64,000 bases of DNA from Allolobophora icterica. Taxonomy: Eukaryota > Annelida > Clitellata > Crassiclitellata > Lumbricidae. Where the stretch lies: the NCBI GenBank assembly GCA_963556255.1, contig OY744607.1, positions 46,788,611 to 46,852,610 on the forward strand, given 5' to 3'. Positions 26,501 to 41,500 of the stretch are shown here, one piece after another; positions within the stretch are counted from its first letter, which is position 1; each line of letters begins with the position of its first letter. The translations under genes were made by a program, and so were the position numbers. The notes under the pieces were generated by a model that ran no database searches, was not told where the DNA came from, and was given only the letters and a program-made list of their open reading frames with translations.

Positions 26501-29500
26501 CTTAGATTTTGCTCACTTTTTTGTGCATAATATTGTTGTGTATTTTATTTTCGTCATGAACTGGCACTGGCGTCAACGTACGGCATAACAACGTAGGCCC
26601 ACGCGACCCTACATACTTTATGGAAAGAAATAACGTAGGCCTACGTTCCGTACGTAGGCTACGGTCGCATACTGCTGTCTCCCTACCTACCTACCTACCT
26701 ACCTACCTACCTACCTACCTACCTACCTACCTACCTACCTACCTACCTACCTACCTACCTACCTACCTACCTACCTACCTACCTACCTACCTACCTACCT
26801 ACCTACCTACCTACCTACCTACATACATACATACATATATTTATACATACATACATACGTTTATACATACATTGATAAGTAGTATATCTGGTTCGATTTT
26901 GGCACATTTTGATTGATTGATTGATTTTGATTGATAAACAGTGCATATGCGCATCACAGGTGCAAATGCCCATCACATGCTTCGTTCAGGAGCTTCAGGA
27001 GCTTCAGCAGCAGGAGCACGAGGTCTTTTTCAATAATCAGTCGTTGGCCAGCGTGTGCTTTAAGACACACACATGTATACATGTATTGGTAATTTGATTG
27101 ACTAATTGATTGATTGATTGATTGATTAACAGTGCAAATGGCCAGCACAGGCTTCGTTCTGGAGCTGCACCAGGACCACGAGGTCTTTTTCAATAATCAG
27201 TCGTTGGCCAGCGTGTGTTTTAAGACACACACATGTATACATGTATTGGTAATTTGATTGACTAATTGATTGATTGATTGATTAACAGTGCAAATGGCCA
27301 TCACATGCTTCGTTCTGGAGCTGCACCAAGACCACGAGGTCTTTTTCAATAATCAGTCGTTGGCCAGCGTGTGTTTTAAGACACACACACCTGTATACAT
27401 GTATACATTCATGTATACTTACATACATGTATACATACATGTATACACACACTGTGTGTGTGCAAACGTGACTTTAAGGTCAAGGTTAAGGTTATCAGGT
27501 GTGTTTGGAATGAATGAATGAATGGTTGGGTGGATGGGTGGATTAGTGAATTATAGGATTAGTGGACGAATGGATGTTAGATTGCAGGATGGATGGTAGA
27601 TTGGAGGGTGGTTGGTTGGGTAAATGGATGTAGTGGATGGATGGGTGAGTGTGGGTTTCAGTCTCTAGAGTCTCATATTCATGCAAGACTTAATTATGTA
27701 GACCACGATGGGCATATGTCGGCGGTACTCGCTTGCTTGATATCGGTTGCTTTCTATATTTACAATTTCTTTCCAACGTCACTACGCTGTCGCTACTTGA
27801 GGTAGATTCGAATCTGCAACCACCCGGTCACAAGGCCCAGAACATACCGCTATTCCACCGCGGTCATTATGTCGACCAGTAACGGTTGCTTTAGTAGGCG
27901 TCATTTTTACAGAGTTTTCTCGTCAATAAATTCTGTGAAGTCTGAAATCCTTGAAGTCTGTTTTTCATTGGCGAGCCCTATAGAAAATGATTTACAGTAA
28001 TAGCACTCATTTTAGAATGTCATAACGTCCAACCGATGTCAAGCAAGCAAGCAAAAACCTCCAATGATGTCTGTTTATATCTACGATCTATCCGTCCGGC
28101 AAGATGTCTGCGTTGTAAGGCGCCTTTCTATTGGTCCATCGCAGAATACACCAATACTGTATGCATTTGCACTGGTCATTGGTCTGCTGGAGCAAAATCT
28201 AGACCATGTTAGGTCGTCGACGCAATTAAAAATTCACAAAATGCACCAGTTTAGTCTCGCTCGGCCAATCTCAAGGTCGAACAAATCTATTTTGGTCTAT
28301 CCGGAAGTGAACTGGTCATTTTGACCTATTAGCAAATTTCGCTTAAGTCACTGGGTGGAATAAGGCAAGAAAGTAAGTAAGTAAGTAAGTAAGTAAATTG
28401 CAAGTCTTTGGAATAAACTACAAAATAAAATAAGTATACTGTAAAAAACTATTTTCGCAACAGACGTTAACGTATTTCAAAATGTAAAATGTAAAATCTT
28501 GGTAAAAGCGTGTTTTTACATAATATATATTAGGTGGATAAAACTTATTGCACTGCGTGCCATTTTCCCATTCATTCATTCATCCGGTCGTTGCATTTGC
28601 AGCTTACAGCTGTATAGTTCAAACATAGTACAGACGAGAAACTGGATGAAATAATTATATACGCTATTCACGCATTTTCTCCATGTCCTGAACATATTAA
28701 TTAGGACCTACGCTAAAGCGTACGTTTACCAACGGAATCTAATTGAAGCTTATAACATTATCAGTGGAAATCACCGCTGGACGCCCTTGTTTCTAAAAAT
28801 AGGTTAATATCGAAAGTCAAGTCGAAACGAACATCGCCGATTAATAGGCCTACTGTTGTAAAATAGTTTTCTAAGTTTAACCGACAGACTGACGTTTGGG
28901 CTTAGAAAATAAATAAAATCCCACCAATCATAAAATAATAATAATACATTTGATAGAAGACTATAATTAGCCTAAAGCGATGTTTTTTCTATATAACTGC
29001 CAGCCTCGTGTAAACATGAGAGTATATATTACCGGTACTTTAGGAGACCACAAATCTTAAAGAAAATATTGCATAATTATTTAATCAGTAGGCCGTAATC
29101 TAGATTTAGAAGTTTCTATATGGGATCTGTCTTAGATAAAGATTTAAGTAAGTAAGTAAGTAAGTTTATTCTTTAATAAACGCTAGCAAATGCACAGCGC
29201 TTCACATACAATATTACAAGCAGAGCAAAGAAAATAGAACAGAAATAGTAACGTTAGATCTTAAATGAAATAATAGCAATAGAGCCTAACTGTACAGCAT
29301 CCCACCCAGGAAATCTTTCGGGTAAGGGAGTCAAATCTAGGGAGAACCAGATTATGAGAACGTGGGCGCATATCATACCCAGTCTTTAGAACGGCAGGTA
29401 GGTCATGGAGGAGGTGACTAGGGTTTTTAAGAATGTTAGCCTATTAAAGAGATCACGATCAGCTTTTTGCACGAGCCTGTCACGTTGATAGCGCTTCTGA

Positions 29501-32500
29501 ATAGCTGTGCTGCGAGGAGCGTGAAGAGAATGGTTTGCTCATCAGTTCAGAAATATGTATGGGCGCTACACCTAACTGAGATCTAGTGACTAGAAGAAGG
29601 ACCTTGAATCTAATTCGAAACGGGACAGGGAGGCAGTGAAGTTCATTTTGCATATAGGAGGTGATGTGTGAGTATCGTAGTAAGCGAGCAATAAGTTTAG
29701 CTGCAGCATTTAAGACGGATTGCACAGGAGACAGCCGAACATTGGGGAGCCCAATTAAAAGAGAATTGCAATAGTCAATACGCGTAGATACAACGGCATG
29801 CACCATGGTCGTTAACACTGCAGAGGATACCGATCTCCTGATGACAATAAAACGCCGGAGTTGGTAATAGCAAGAACGGGTAAGACGAGAGAGATGCTCA
29901 GTGAAAGCACTGTCCAGTGTGACAGACAGTGTGTCACGAACACTGGAGGAGAAAGTGAAATCAGGGAAAAGTGAGGTCAACAATAATAGCAAATCAATCT
30001 TTTGTAACTGCTGCCTGGTACTAAACCATATCAATTTGGTCTTTGTAAGATTTAAATTAAGCCTATTTGCAGACATCCACTGGTGGAGATCATGCAGTAA
30101 TATTTGCATTAGTACTAGGCATATTATCTACTAAGATGGATACAACATGTATTCCTCCTATATATTCTTCTGGTCATTGACGTGTTAAATTATAGGGATA
30201 ATAATTATAATTAAAATATTTTTTGTGTAACTTACAAGTAGTAGTAACATGGGGCTCTTAAGCCATGTGATAAGTAAGTAGTGACATTAGGTGGCAAGTG
30301 GAGATTTTCCACAGTTTACAATGTAGATTCTAATGCAGATTTATCAAACTTTCATTATCAACCCAAGAGTTAAAGGATTCTGGGTACCCGAACCACTTTA
30401 CAAAAGATTTATTTCCACGTCTTCTTATGATCTTTTCGATCCTATAGACTTCCTGAGTCGTTTTCTGTAATTCTTGCTCGTAAAAAGATCCTTGAATAAT
30501 TTCTCCGTTTAAATCTGTTATCTTATAGGTCGGAGGATCGGTGTATTGAACTTGTGATACAGTAAAGACTTCTTCCGTCCATCTAGGTGTAAAACCCGCT
30601 TCAAAGAATTTCTTCTTTTTAGAAATTCGAACCTTATCTCCTATTGAAAATTTCGGTTTATCAAGTGGTTTTGGATTCAATCCTCCATATAAATTTTTCC
30701 ATACAATAGTCTCATTTATTTTTATACTCGCTTTTACTGGAGTCATTTTTATGGAAGAATGTCTAGTGTTGTTATAACGAGAAACCATATTTTCTAAAAC
30801 ATCGATATATTTCCTAGTCGAATTAGCTGTAAAGTATTTGAACATTTTCTCCTTCATCGTTCTATTCCATCGTTCGATAACGGATGACTTTTCTTCATTT
30901 TCAATAGAATATAACTGGAATCCAATTGATTTCACGTCTTTATTGTAAAACTCCTTTCCTTTATCGACCCAGAGTTTCTCGGGTTTTCGTCCGCTACTGG
31001 AAAGTATTTTGGTGAAAGCATCGAACACAGATTTTCCGCTCTTATCTTTTATCGGGACAAGCCACCCGTATTTTGAAAAAATATCGATAACACTTAATAA
31101 ATATTTAACGCCATTGTTATATTTCGCGAAAGATTGCATGTCTATGAGGTCTGCAGCCCAAGTGTCGTCAACACCTTTAACGTAAACCTTCCTTTTTGTA
31201 AAATGTCGTATTACCGGTTTATGTAATTCTTCAGCCAGTTGATCCGTCCATTTTTGAGACGCATTTACAGCGGACTTTGAATCGGAAGTACCTAAACCTA
31301 AACCAAGATTGGCTTTTGTCGCTAAAATAGCTTTAATTATCGCTCTTTCGACGCGCTCACGTAATGTAGGATTATATATATTATTTAATTCATTTACCAT
31401 TACTCTGTCGGCTGCATTTCTGGCAGCGGTATCCGAATGCTGGTCATAAGCCAAATCATGAGAGTATGCTGCTCTATCGACTCTGTCCACAGGCTGACTC
31501 CAGTCTTTGGGGGAGCCGTCAGGATTCAATCTTAAATCTAATCTAGTTCCGGGGCCCGTAAACGAATGTCCTGGAAGATGCAATTCTCCAGGGAATTTTG
31601 ACCATGGCAGTTTTAGATTTTTCGTAGCTGAATTTAAAGACCCAACCAGATCGCCTCCTGTTTTGGCAGCGGAAACAAATCGAGTTTTAGTTTTTCCGCA
31701 GTCGGAACATACGGCTCTAATCATAGGTCTTTTATTTTTACTGATAATATTTTGAATATTTCTCGATTCGGTTTCTCTCTTGCACTTTACGCAATACATC
31801 TGTTCCATATACATTTTAATATAAAACTATTTTTATAATTAAAAAAGAAATGGAAGTTAAAGATTTATCTTGGAACGACGAGACATCTAAAAGATTTAAT
31901 AACCCGTTATTACCTAGAAGTATAAGGGGTCTGATCGTTGGGAAGTCTGGATGCGGTAAGACTACGCTATTATTAAATTTACTTTTGAATCCAGGATGGT
32001 TAGATTACGACAGCCTACAGGTATTTGGAAGATCTCTCTTTCAACCAGAATATAAAATACTTAAAAAAGCATTCGAAGAAAAGTTATCGAAAGAAGCAAT
32101 TGTCAATTTGTTTGGTTGTCAAGACGAGATTGCAAGGTTAAATGTATCGCCAGCATTAGTCGTTGAGGAAATGGCTAAAAGCACAGTTAAAAAATCCGAT
32201 ATGAACTGTCGATTCTTTGAAACTTCGGAAGAAGTGCCCGATCCGAGAGACTTGAATCAGCATAAAAAGAACCTGATGATTTTCGACGATTTACAATTAG
32301 AAAAACAAAACAAATGTGAATCGTATTACATCAGAGGAAGACACAGTAATGTTGATTGCTTTTACCTCGCACAAAACTACTTCAAACTGCCTAGACAGAC
32401 CATCAGAGAGAATTCAAACTTTATCTGTTTATTTCGTCAAGACCTTAAAAATATTAATAATATATACAACGATCACGTAGGCGTAGATGATATGCCTAAG

Positions 32501-35500
32501 GACGAATTTGTAAAACTGTGCAAAACTGCGTGGGAGCGTCCGCACGGATTTGTAGTGATAGATTTAACCAGTAAAAAAAATAACGGCAAATATAGAAGTG
32601 CGTTGGATACATTTTATATGCCTTCAGCATAAGCCTTCAGCTTCTTCATAAGTTATATATTATATATATTATATATATATATAAAATGGAAGCGCGGTTG
32701 GAAAAGATAGTTCTCAACACAGAAAAGATCGCTCGTAACACAGAGCCTAAAGAGTCATTCAGCATTTTGGTGAGCGAAAGGAGCACGCAAATTAGAACTA
32801 AATTTAATCCTCTGATTCAACTTGACAAAAACAAAAAGTATGAAATGTGTCTTGTTAATTTAGAGACTTATTTTTCCTTTCCCAATATTGACTTTAGAAA
32901 CCAAAAGTTTGTGTATTCGCCGGATAATGGTAAAACGTGGTTTACCATAGAAATCCCAGAAGGTAGTTACGAAATCGTAGATATAAACGAACACATTCAG
33001 AGAATCATGAAACAATCAGGACATTATGACGAAACGGGAGACGCGTACTGTATAACGTTACAAGCGAACAACAATACGTTAAAGTCGGTGTTAGATATCG
33101 GTGCTAACTATCAGGTTAATATGACAATCGAGAACTCGATTAGAACTGTTTTAGGATTTAATAGCCGAGTGTATTCAGAAGGATATAACGAATCGGAGAA
33201 CATAGTAAATATTATGAACGTAAATAGTTTGAGAGTAACCAGTGACGTAATAGGATCTTCGTACTCTAACGGAACAACGGAAAACATTATATATTCCTTT
33301 TTCCCGAATGTAGGCCCCGGATACAAGATCATAGAAGTGCCCGTTAATTTAGTATATCTTCCTATTACGCTATTTACGATTTCGGCTATGGAAACAAAAC
33401 TCACAGATCAAAATGGAAAACTAATCAACCTTCGAGGAGAGGAGTTGTCGATCAGGTTTAAAATGAGAGAAGTGTGAGAATTAATTATCGTGGTATTAAA
33501 GTTTTTAATTTCAATTATATATATAAAATGAGTCGATATACGAATACAAAAGTTAATGTTTCGGAAGGACAAAAAGACAAAATTAAACGCGCAGTTGAAG
33601 CAGGGACAGGAACGAGTATAAGACTAACTCACGAAGATCTATCCGGGGAACACGTCTTAGCTCTTACACGAGCACAAATTAATAAAATGGCGAAAGCATA
33701 TCAGAATGGAACGGGTACTATGCTCAAAATGAGTAAAACGCAAATACACCATAATATGAAAGTCGAAGGTGGTTTTCTTCCAGCGTTATTACCACTTCTA
33801 GCTACAGCTGGAAAATTCCTTCTTTCTAGTGTTCTGCCAAGTCTTGCAACTGGAGCTTTAAGTGGATTAGCGAGTACAGGTGTAAGTAAGTTGATGGGAT
33901 CTGGTGTTAATGGAAGTGCTTTATACATAAAGAAAGGAGGAAGAAGCTACAAGATGGTTCCGCACGCAGCAGGTCTTTACCTGAAACCATGGTCAGGGTC
34001 GGGATTAGACGGTGTAGGAGAAGGACTGTACATGCGCAGAGGTTCTGGATTTGTCAATGGTTCAGGATTGATTCTTGGAAACGACAATCCTATTTCAAAA
34101 GTACTTTCTAACATCCCAATCCTTGGTCCGCTTCTTGGAATGATTCTGTAAAGGTTATGATATATATAAATATATATAATATATATAATGTCGCGATACG
34201 GTATGCCAATGCACAAGTTTATAACAAAACGCAATTCTCCGAGCAGAGTTAGAACTCGACCAGAATCAGTATTTTGGTTGCCTAAAGAAGTAACGCATCG
34301 GGCTATAAGACAACCGGGCTCACAGCGTTGGGAGATTTTCGCACAACGAGCGATCACAATTCAACCCAGATCGTCGGTCTCGCAAGAGCTAGGATTTGGC
34401 GTTCGACTAACTAGGGGAGTCTGTCTAGTCTCGCTTAGACAGGCGATTAAAGAAAAGAAATGTAGCTTGCAAGATTCAACCATTTGCGAAGATGTAGAAG
34501 ACATTGTTATCACTATTCAAAACAATTCCGATTCTGTAGTTATCATTAACGAAAAAGATTCGCTATGCTACATTAATTACCACGTTTAAATTTTTAAAAA
34601 TCTTAATAATAATTATAATAATGGAATATAAACAAGTGGAAAATTCAGCCCAATCGTATCGTTTTAAAAAAATTAACGAAATTCAAAAAGAAATCGAACA
34701 AGAACGCGATAAAAGGACCGCCTTAAGTACAAAGTATCGTAGGAACATAAGAATGATTAGCATTATCGACAACGCTCTGATAGTAACTGTGATGGGGCTC
34801 AGCAGCTCGGGCCTGGCAGCTCTTGCTACTGTAATTGCAACTCCGGCCATAGCGATAGCAACAGGTACGGCAGTAGGTGTAGGATTGTTAATTATTGTCG
34901 GAGGACAAGTTAGTAAGAAGCTTGCACTGAAATTGACAAAGCACGAAAAGATTAAAACGTTAGCCGAAGCAAAACTAAACACAATCAGTAGCCTTATTTC
35001 AAAAGCTCTTGTGGACGACAATATTTCAGACGTTGAATATTCGCTAATTCTAAGCGAGTTTGTGAAATTCAACGATATGAAAGAAAAAATTAAAAATAAA
35101 ACCAAAGTTAGCACAGAAAAATTAACGTTTAACGAGAACGTTTTAACTGGAACGTAAATTAAACGTTCGAAATCAACGTTCGAATTTACGTTCGAATTTA
35201 CGTTTAAAAAATATAGCTATAAGCTTATATAAGTAAAATATAATGTCGTTTCTAAAGATAACCGATCCCGCAAAAAGAGATTTTATCGTTGAGGAGTTTC
35301 TGAAATCGAAGAAGAATATTCGACAAAACTTTTTATCCGAGAGATTAGGAGACATCGGACTACAACGAGAATTAACGAGATTGTACAAACCAATAGTCGA
35401 CTCGCAATCAACAATTTCAAAAGAACAAAAGGCTTTGTTATCTACTATAAAAGAAAACTCTGCAGAGACAGCTAACGCTTTAAAAGCGCTTCCCGCTTCT

Positions 35501-38500
35501 ATTTCGACATCGTTAAAAGCCATTCAGTTTCCTCAATACCCTTCGATACAGGCTTACGGAGAAGACCCGGTAGGCCTAGAAGATATAAAAACCTTAGAAC
35601 TAGGAGATATTGCGGTGAAGTACCTGCAGCAATACGCGTCCGATAAAAAGACGGTAGACACAACGTTCGGAATAAACTCTAAAGACGGCCAATTTTATAT
35701 AGGCGACAGTCCTATATCGATCGACGGCAATAACGTGACGGTAGGCGATAGGCCTAAGATATACGAAGGAACTCCAGGACTTTGGGAATTATTAACGATG
35801 GCCAAACCGGACGAGTCGATTTTCAATGCAAACGATCGGGAAGAATATGCCGAGATTCTGAAGATAACGAATGCTATGAGGCAGCCGAAAAATCCAAGTA
35901 AACCAAAATCCTCTAGGAGCTTAAAATATAAAAATATTATTAAACCGATATGGGACGCGATGACGTCAAAGGCGCAAGGTAAAGGAATAGGCCTACAGCG
36001 TATCGTTATTCCTCAAGATCCTAATGCATTAATAGAAATGTTATCTCTGCGAATGGCCAGCTTCGAGGCGGGGAATACGGGTGTGAGAAATGAGATAGTT
36101 GGTATATGCGACGAGTTACTAAGACAAGGAGCGATAAATAAAAATGAATATAAAAATATAATGCTATTAATATAAAAAATGTTAGTAGTTACTAAAAGAA
36201 GGTATAAGAAACAATACGTTATCGGAGGGGCGGGAATATTCGATATTGTTGCGGGTTTTTTCAAGAAACTATTTACGTCGAATGCGGCTAAACAAATAGC
36301 GTCCACCGCTCTCAGCGTAGGAAAAGATGCGGCTAAAGACATCGGGCAGAAAGCGCTGGATGTTGGTAAAACTGTCGCTGCTGACGCTGGGAAACGATTA
36401 GTCGATAAAGCGATTGCTAAAATTATGAGTCCCAAAAATTTACCTACTACAAGTTCACAAACGCTTTCAGCGCTTTCAGCGCTTCCAGCGCTTTCAGCGC
36501 TTTCAGCGCTCCAACCGCAGCTGAACGAAGGTAAAGACTTGCTAACTCAAGAAAGTAAAGACGTGCTAACTAGACTTATTAACGACGGAACGCGTTCGAA
36601 GAGTACAAATATAAATAATTTAATGATGGGGCACGGTCTGAATTCCAATGCAAAGAGCGCTATTAGAATTCAAGATCTCGTTAGGCGTTTAAACGGAGCT
36701 GGATTGAAAGTTGCATAGGTTATTTATATTTAAATAAAATAAAATCATATATTATTAATAAAAAAAATGCAATCAGATATACTAAGATTCACGGAACAAC
36801 CTTTGACGGACGAGAGTATCGAACGATACGAATTTCACGAGTACGAACCTACTGCGAGAACGAATCTAAACACAACAGGTGAGATTCGTATAAACATTGA
36901 ACTCCAAGACTTGTTCAGCCACCCTTCAGAGTCTTATTTGCTATTCGAAGGAAGACTGACAAAAGCGGATAACACCGCATACGTTAATGCCGATGCAGTG
37001 GCTGTTACGAATAACGGGCTAATGCATCTATTTAGCCAAATATCGTATTCTCTGTCGAATCAAGAAATAGAAACGTTATTTCACCCAGGTCAAGCTACCA
37101 CGATGCTCGGACTGCTTAAATACCCAAACGATTTTCAACTGGCACAAGGTTTAAATCACCTGTGGTACAAAGACAGTGGTGCAACGGCCGTTGTCGCCGA
37201 TAACACGGGGTTTGCGGTCAGACAACAGTATCTTATTCGAAAACCGACTGCTAAGGGAACGTTCAGCTTTATAGTTGCATTAAAGCATATCTTCGGTTTT
37301 TGCGATGATTACGACAAGATTGTTTACGGTTTGAAACATACGCTAACGTTAGTGCGTAAAGCCGACGACGACGCAATTTTTAGAGGCCACGATGCAGCGG
37401 TTGGAAAAGTTGCAATAGAGAAGATATCGTGGTTTATGCCTCACGTTATTCCATCCGATATGGAAAAAATGCAGTTATATAAAACGATCGAATCGAAAGC
37501 ATCGTTGGCCGTCGCCTATCGCGCTCGTCAATGCGATACCATAACTGTTCCTCAGTCGACTACTTTCAGTTGGAGACTTAGTGTCAAGACATCTCCGGAA
37601 AAACCGAGGTATATAATAGTAGGATTTCAGACAAGTCGTGACGGGAATCAAGAAGCTAATCCGTCGATCTTCGACCATTGCGATCTTAAGAACATGTACG
37701 TGATGATGAATCAGGAAAGATACCCGGCTGTGGACTACAACCTATCGTTTCCTAATCAACAATTCTCGAGAGCGTACCGAGCAGCGGCAACGTTTAGCGA
37801 AAAATTCTACGGAATGGATCAGTTGATAACGCAGAGTAATATAACACCGAGTGATTATAAAGAACTATATCCGCTAATGATTTTCGACGTTAGCAAACAA
37901 TCTGAGCGATTAAAGTCGTCGGTCGTCGATATTCAGATCAAAGCTATATTTAATACGGCAGTGCCGGCCGAAACCGAAGCTTATGCTATCGTAATTTCGG
38001 ACAAGTTGCTAGAGTTTCAATCGGACGGACAGAAGCTAAACGTCGTCTACGGTAGAAGCTCGTCTTAAATCGCTGCGATTTAAATGCTAAATGCTAAGGA
38101 TGAAAGCTATGAATAAAATTTCTTTTTTTTCTTAAACATACATAAAGAGATGTTTACTTATATTAGTAATAAGAAGATGAAACTTCCAGAGCTGAGAAGC
38201 TTACTGGTCCAGCACAACGTTAAGGGTTGTGCTCATCTCAACAAGCCCGAGCTCATAGCTCTATTGAGCGCAATGGAGATTTGTGTTCAAGATAACTCAG
38301 AAAAAGAGAAACTAGAGAAACTAGAGAGACGACAAAGGCAAGAACTGCAGAAAGAGCAGCAGAAAGAATATCGGAAAGCATATCAGATAGAATATCAGAA
38401 AGGATACTGGAAAGAATATCGGAAAGAACGAATACTTTTATTTTATTTTTTCCCAAAATCTCACTGCTCATTCACAACGGAATCGATAGTTTTGTCGTTA

Positions 38501-41500
38501 ATGCGATCGTACACCTTAATTTTGTATCTATTTCGCCATACTTTTCCATTATACCATTCTATTATTGGTGCGTTTTGCCCGTGCGCCTTAGCTGCTTTGT
38601 ATATCGACGGATACACGACAACATCACCGGTTTCTAGGTCTAAAATTTCTACTTTTCTCGGCTGAATGAGCAGTGAGATTTTGGGAAAAAATAAAATAAA
38701 TAAAAAATTAAACATAAATAAATATTTGTGTTTTTCTTAAACAACACTTAAAGAAATGAATATATATATGTATATATAAAGGAATGGACTACAAGTTGAA
38801 AACTGTAAAAGAATTGAGAGTCATGGCAAAACGGAGCGGCATGGTCGGATTTTGGAAACTGTCAAAAGCGGATCTGATTGCTGCTATGAGCAAAAATAAA
38901 AACTTCCTCGACTCTCCAGTTCCCGATATTCGAGCGCCAATTCTTACTCCGACCAAGTTCGTTTCCCAACCAAGTAATAAAGTTCTCAGTGAGTTGAAAA
39001 CTAAGGTTAGGTCGAGTATTAATTCTTTTGCGGATTGGTTAGTTAGTTACATACCTCCTAAAGTGAAGAAACCTGTGAACGAAAGATTGGAATCGTTTAA
39101 ATCGAAAATAAAGAGTCTTTTCGCTAAAATCAATACAAAGAAGTTCGAAATTCGAAAGACTGCATCGGCTATTAAAGGATTCACTAAACAATACACTATC
39201 GATGGTTCTTCTGGAATAGATGCCGTGTCTTTTCTTAGCGCCGTTAGACCGCAGGTGGTTAGTATGTTGTCAAAAAATCGTCAGGTTAAGGTTCAACTCG
39301 TTCTTACATGTACCATGGAGCGCGTTGATATGAAATCTGGAGAAGAAGAATCCGCGAATGTTCCATTCGTCTCGAAGACTGAAGTTATTTTAGATGCTAC
39401 CGATATTAACGAAATATACAATAATGCGATAAATAAGATCCCAGAGACTATGGCCAGTTTCCAGATGCGGGGAAGTAATTGGAGATTCGTGAATGTTGTA
39501 AAGTTAGATGTCAATACTGCTGTTTATAAACCACTGAAAGGCAGTTCTTACATTCCGTTGCCTACAGAACTATCTAGCAAAAAGGCTATTATCAACATGA
39601 AGAATAATGACGAGCAATGTTTCAAGTGGTGCATTACTAGAGCGTTAAATCCAACGGGCAAAAATCTCGACAGAATAACGAAAGAACTAATCAAACAATC
39701 CCAGAAACTCGATTGGAGCGGTATCGAATTTCCGGTCGCTGCCGATGCTAATATAATAAGCAAGTTTGAAAGAAATAATAATATCAGCGTTGACGTATTC
39801 GGTTATGAAAATAAGATAGTATTCCCAATTTATGTGTCGAATCAACGAGACGATAAAGTTTCTATCGTTGAACTATTGCTTATTTCCGACGGAGATAAGA
39901 AACATTATTGTTGGATAAAGAATTTCAACAGATTGATGGCTTCACGTACAGAGAAGTCAACTATATCAATGCACTATTGTCGAAGATGTTTAAACGGTTA
40001 TACAAGAATAGAAGCGCTCAATAAACATTCCGAGTACTGTTCGCAAAACGCCGCTCAAAAAATAGAAGTCCCAGAACCGGGAACTACGTTAAGTTTTAAA
40101 AATTATAATAGGTCGATGAGAGTTCCCTTTATCGTTTATGCAGATTTCGAATCTTTCATCAAGCCTATAGCCACTTGCCAGCCAGATCCTCGCGTGTCTT
40201 ACACCGATAAATACCAAAAACACACGCCTAGCTCGTTTTGTTATTACGTAAAATGCTTCGATGATATATTATATCGTCAAGATCCTGTAACGTACACGGC
40301 CGAAAGCGAAGACGACGATATCGGTCAAAAATTCGTAGAAAGTCTCGAAGAGACTATAAAACGAATATACAATCAGTTTAAATTTCCGAAGAAGATGATA
40401 TTTACTACAGATGACCGAAAAAAGTTTAAACTAGCTACTTTATGTCATATCTGTGGAGGGGCGTTGGGTACAGATCGGGTTAGAGATCACTGTCATTTGA
40501 GCGGTAAATTCAGAGGGGTCGCTCATAATGGTTGTAATCTAGACTATAAAGTTCCGAGGTTCTTTCCAGTAGTATTTCATAATCTGTCCGGATACGATAG
40601 CCATCTGTTCGTAAAGAAATTGCGAGGTGATCAGAATGAGAAAATTAAATGCATTCCTAATAACGAAGAGAAGTACATATCGTTTAGCAGAGAAGTGTTC
40701 GTCGATAAGTTTCTAAACAAAGAAGGGAAAGAAATTAATGTTAAACGTGAATTGCGATTTATCGACAGTTTTAGATTCATGGCCTCGAGTCTTGACGCTT
40801 TATCGAAGAATCTGAAGAAAGAACAATGTAAAAACATTGCCGCATTATATTCTGGGAAACAGCTCGATCTTTTACTTAAAAAAGGAATTTACCCGTACGA
40901 TTACGTTACTTCCGTCGATATATTTAACGAAACCGAACTACCTCCCAAGTCCGCATTTTATTCGAGGCTGAACGACTCAGATATTAGCGACGAAGATTAC
41001 GATCACGCCAAAAATGTATGGAATGCATTCGGATGTAAAACGTTTAGAGAATACCACGACCTGTACAATGTTTCGGATGTTCTACTTTTAGCCGATGTTT
41101 TCGAAAACTTTAGAGACGTATGCATGAAGAATTATCGGCTAGATCCCGCATGGTATTACACTTCTCCGGGACTGGCCTGGGATGCCGCTTTGAAGTTGAC
41201 CGGTATAAAGTTGGAGTTGTTGAGCGATTATGATATGATTCTGATGATTAAGCAAGGAATAAGAGGAGGAATCAGCACAATTTCGAATCGTTATGGGAAA
41301 GCCAACAATAAGTATATGACGGCGGATAAATTCGATAGCAGCGAGCCATCGTCATATATAACTTATCTAGACGCTAATAATTTATACGGTTGGGCGATGA
41401 GCAAGCCTTTACCGACTCGTGGATTTAAATGGATGAGTGAAGCCGAGCTAAATAATTGGAATGTAACGGGATCGTGTATATTGGAAGTGGATTTAGACTA

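Noticed and set aside
28064..28324. 86-residue frame in the Polinton left arm as a gene
   Set aside because: No TATA-ATG element, no family resemblance, and located among nested insertions.
30330..31814. LTR retrotransposon because of the integrase and chromodomain
   Set aside because: No reverse transcriptase, gag or LTRs nearby; the remaining genes are those of a Polinton.
30330..31814. Read-through of two separate genes
   Set aside because: One frame without stops and no internal promoter-ATG of the element's usual type before the integrase part; fusion is preferred, though an assembly join is not excluded.
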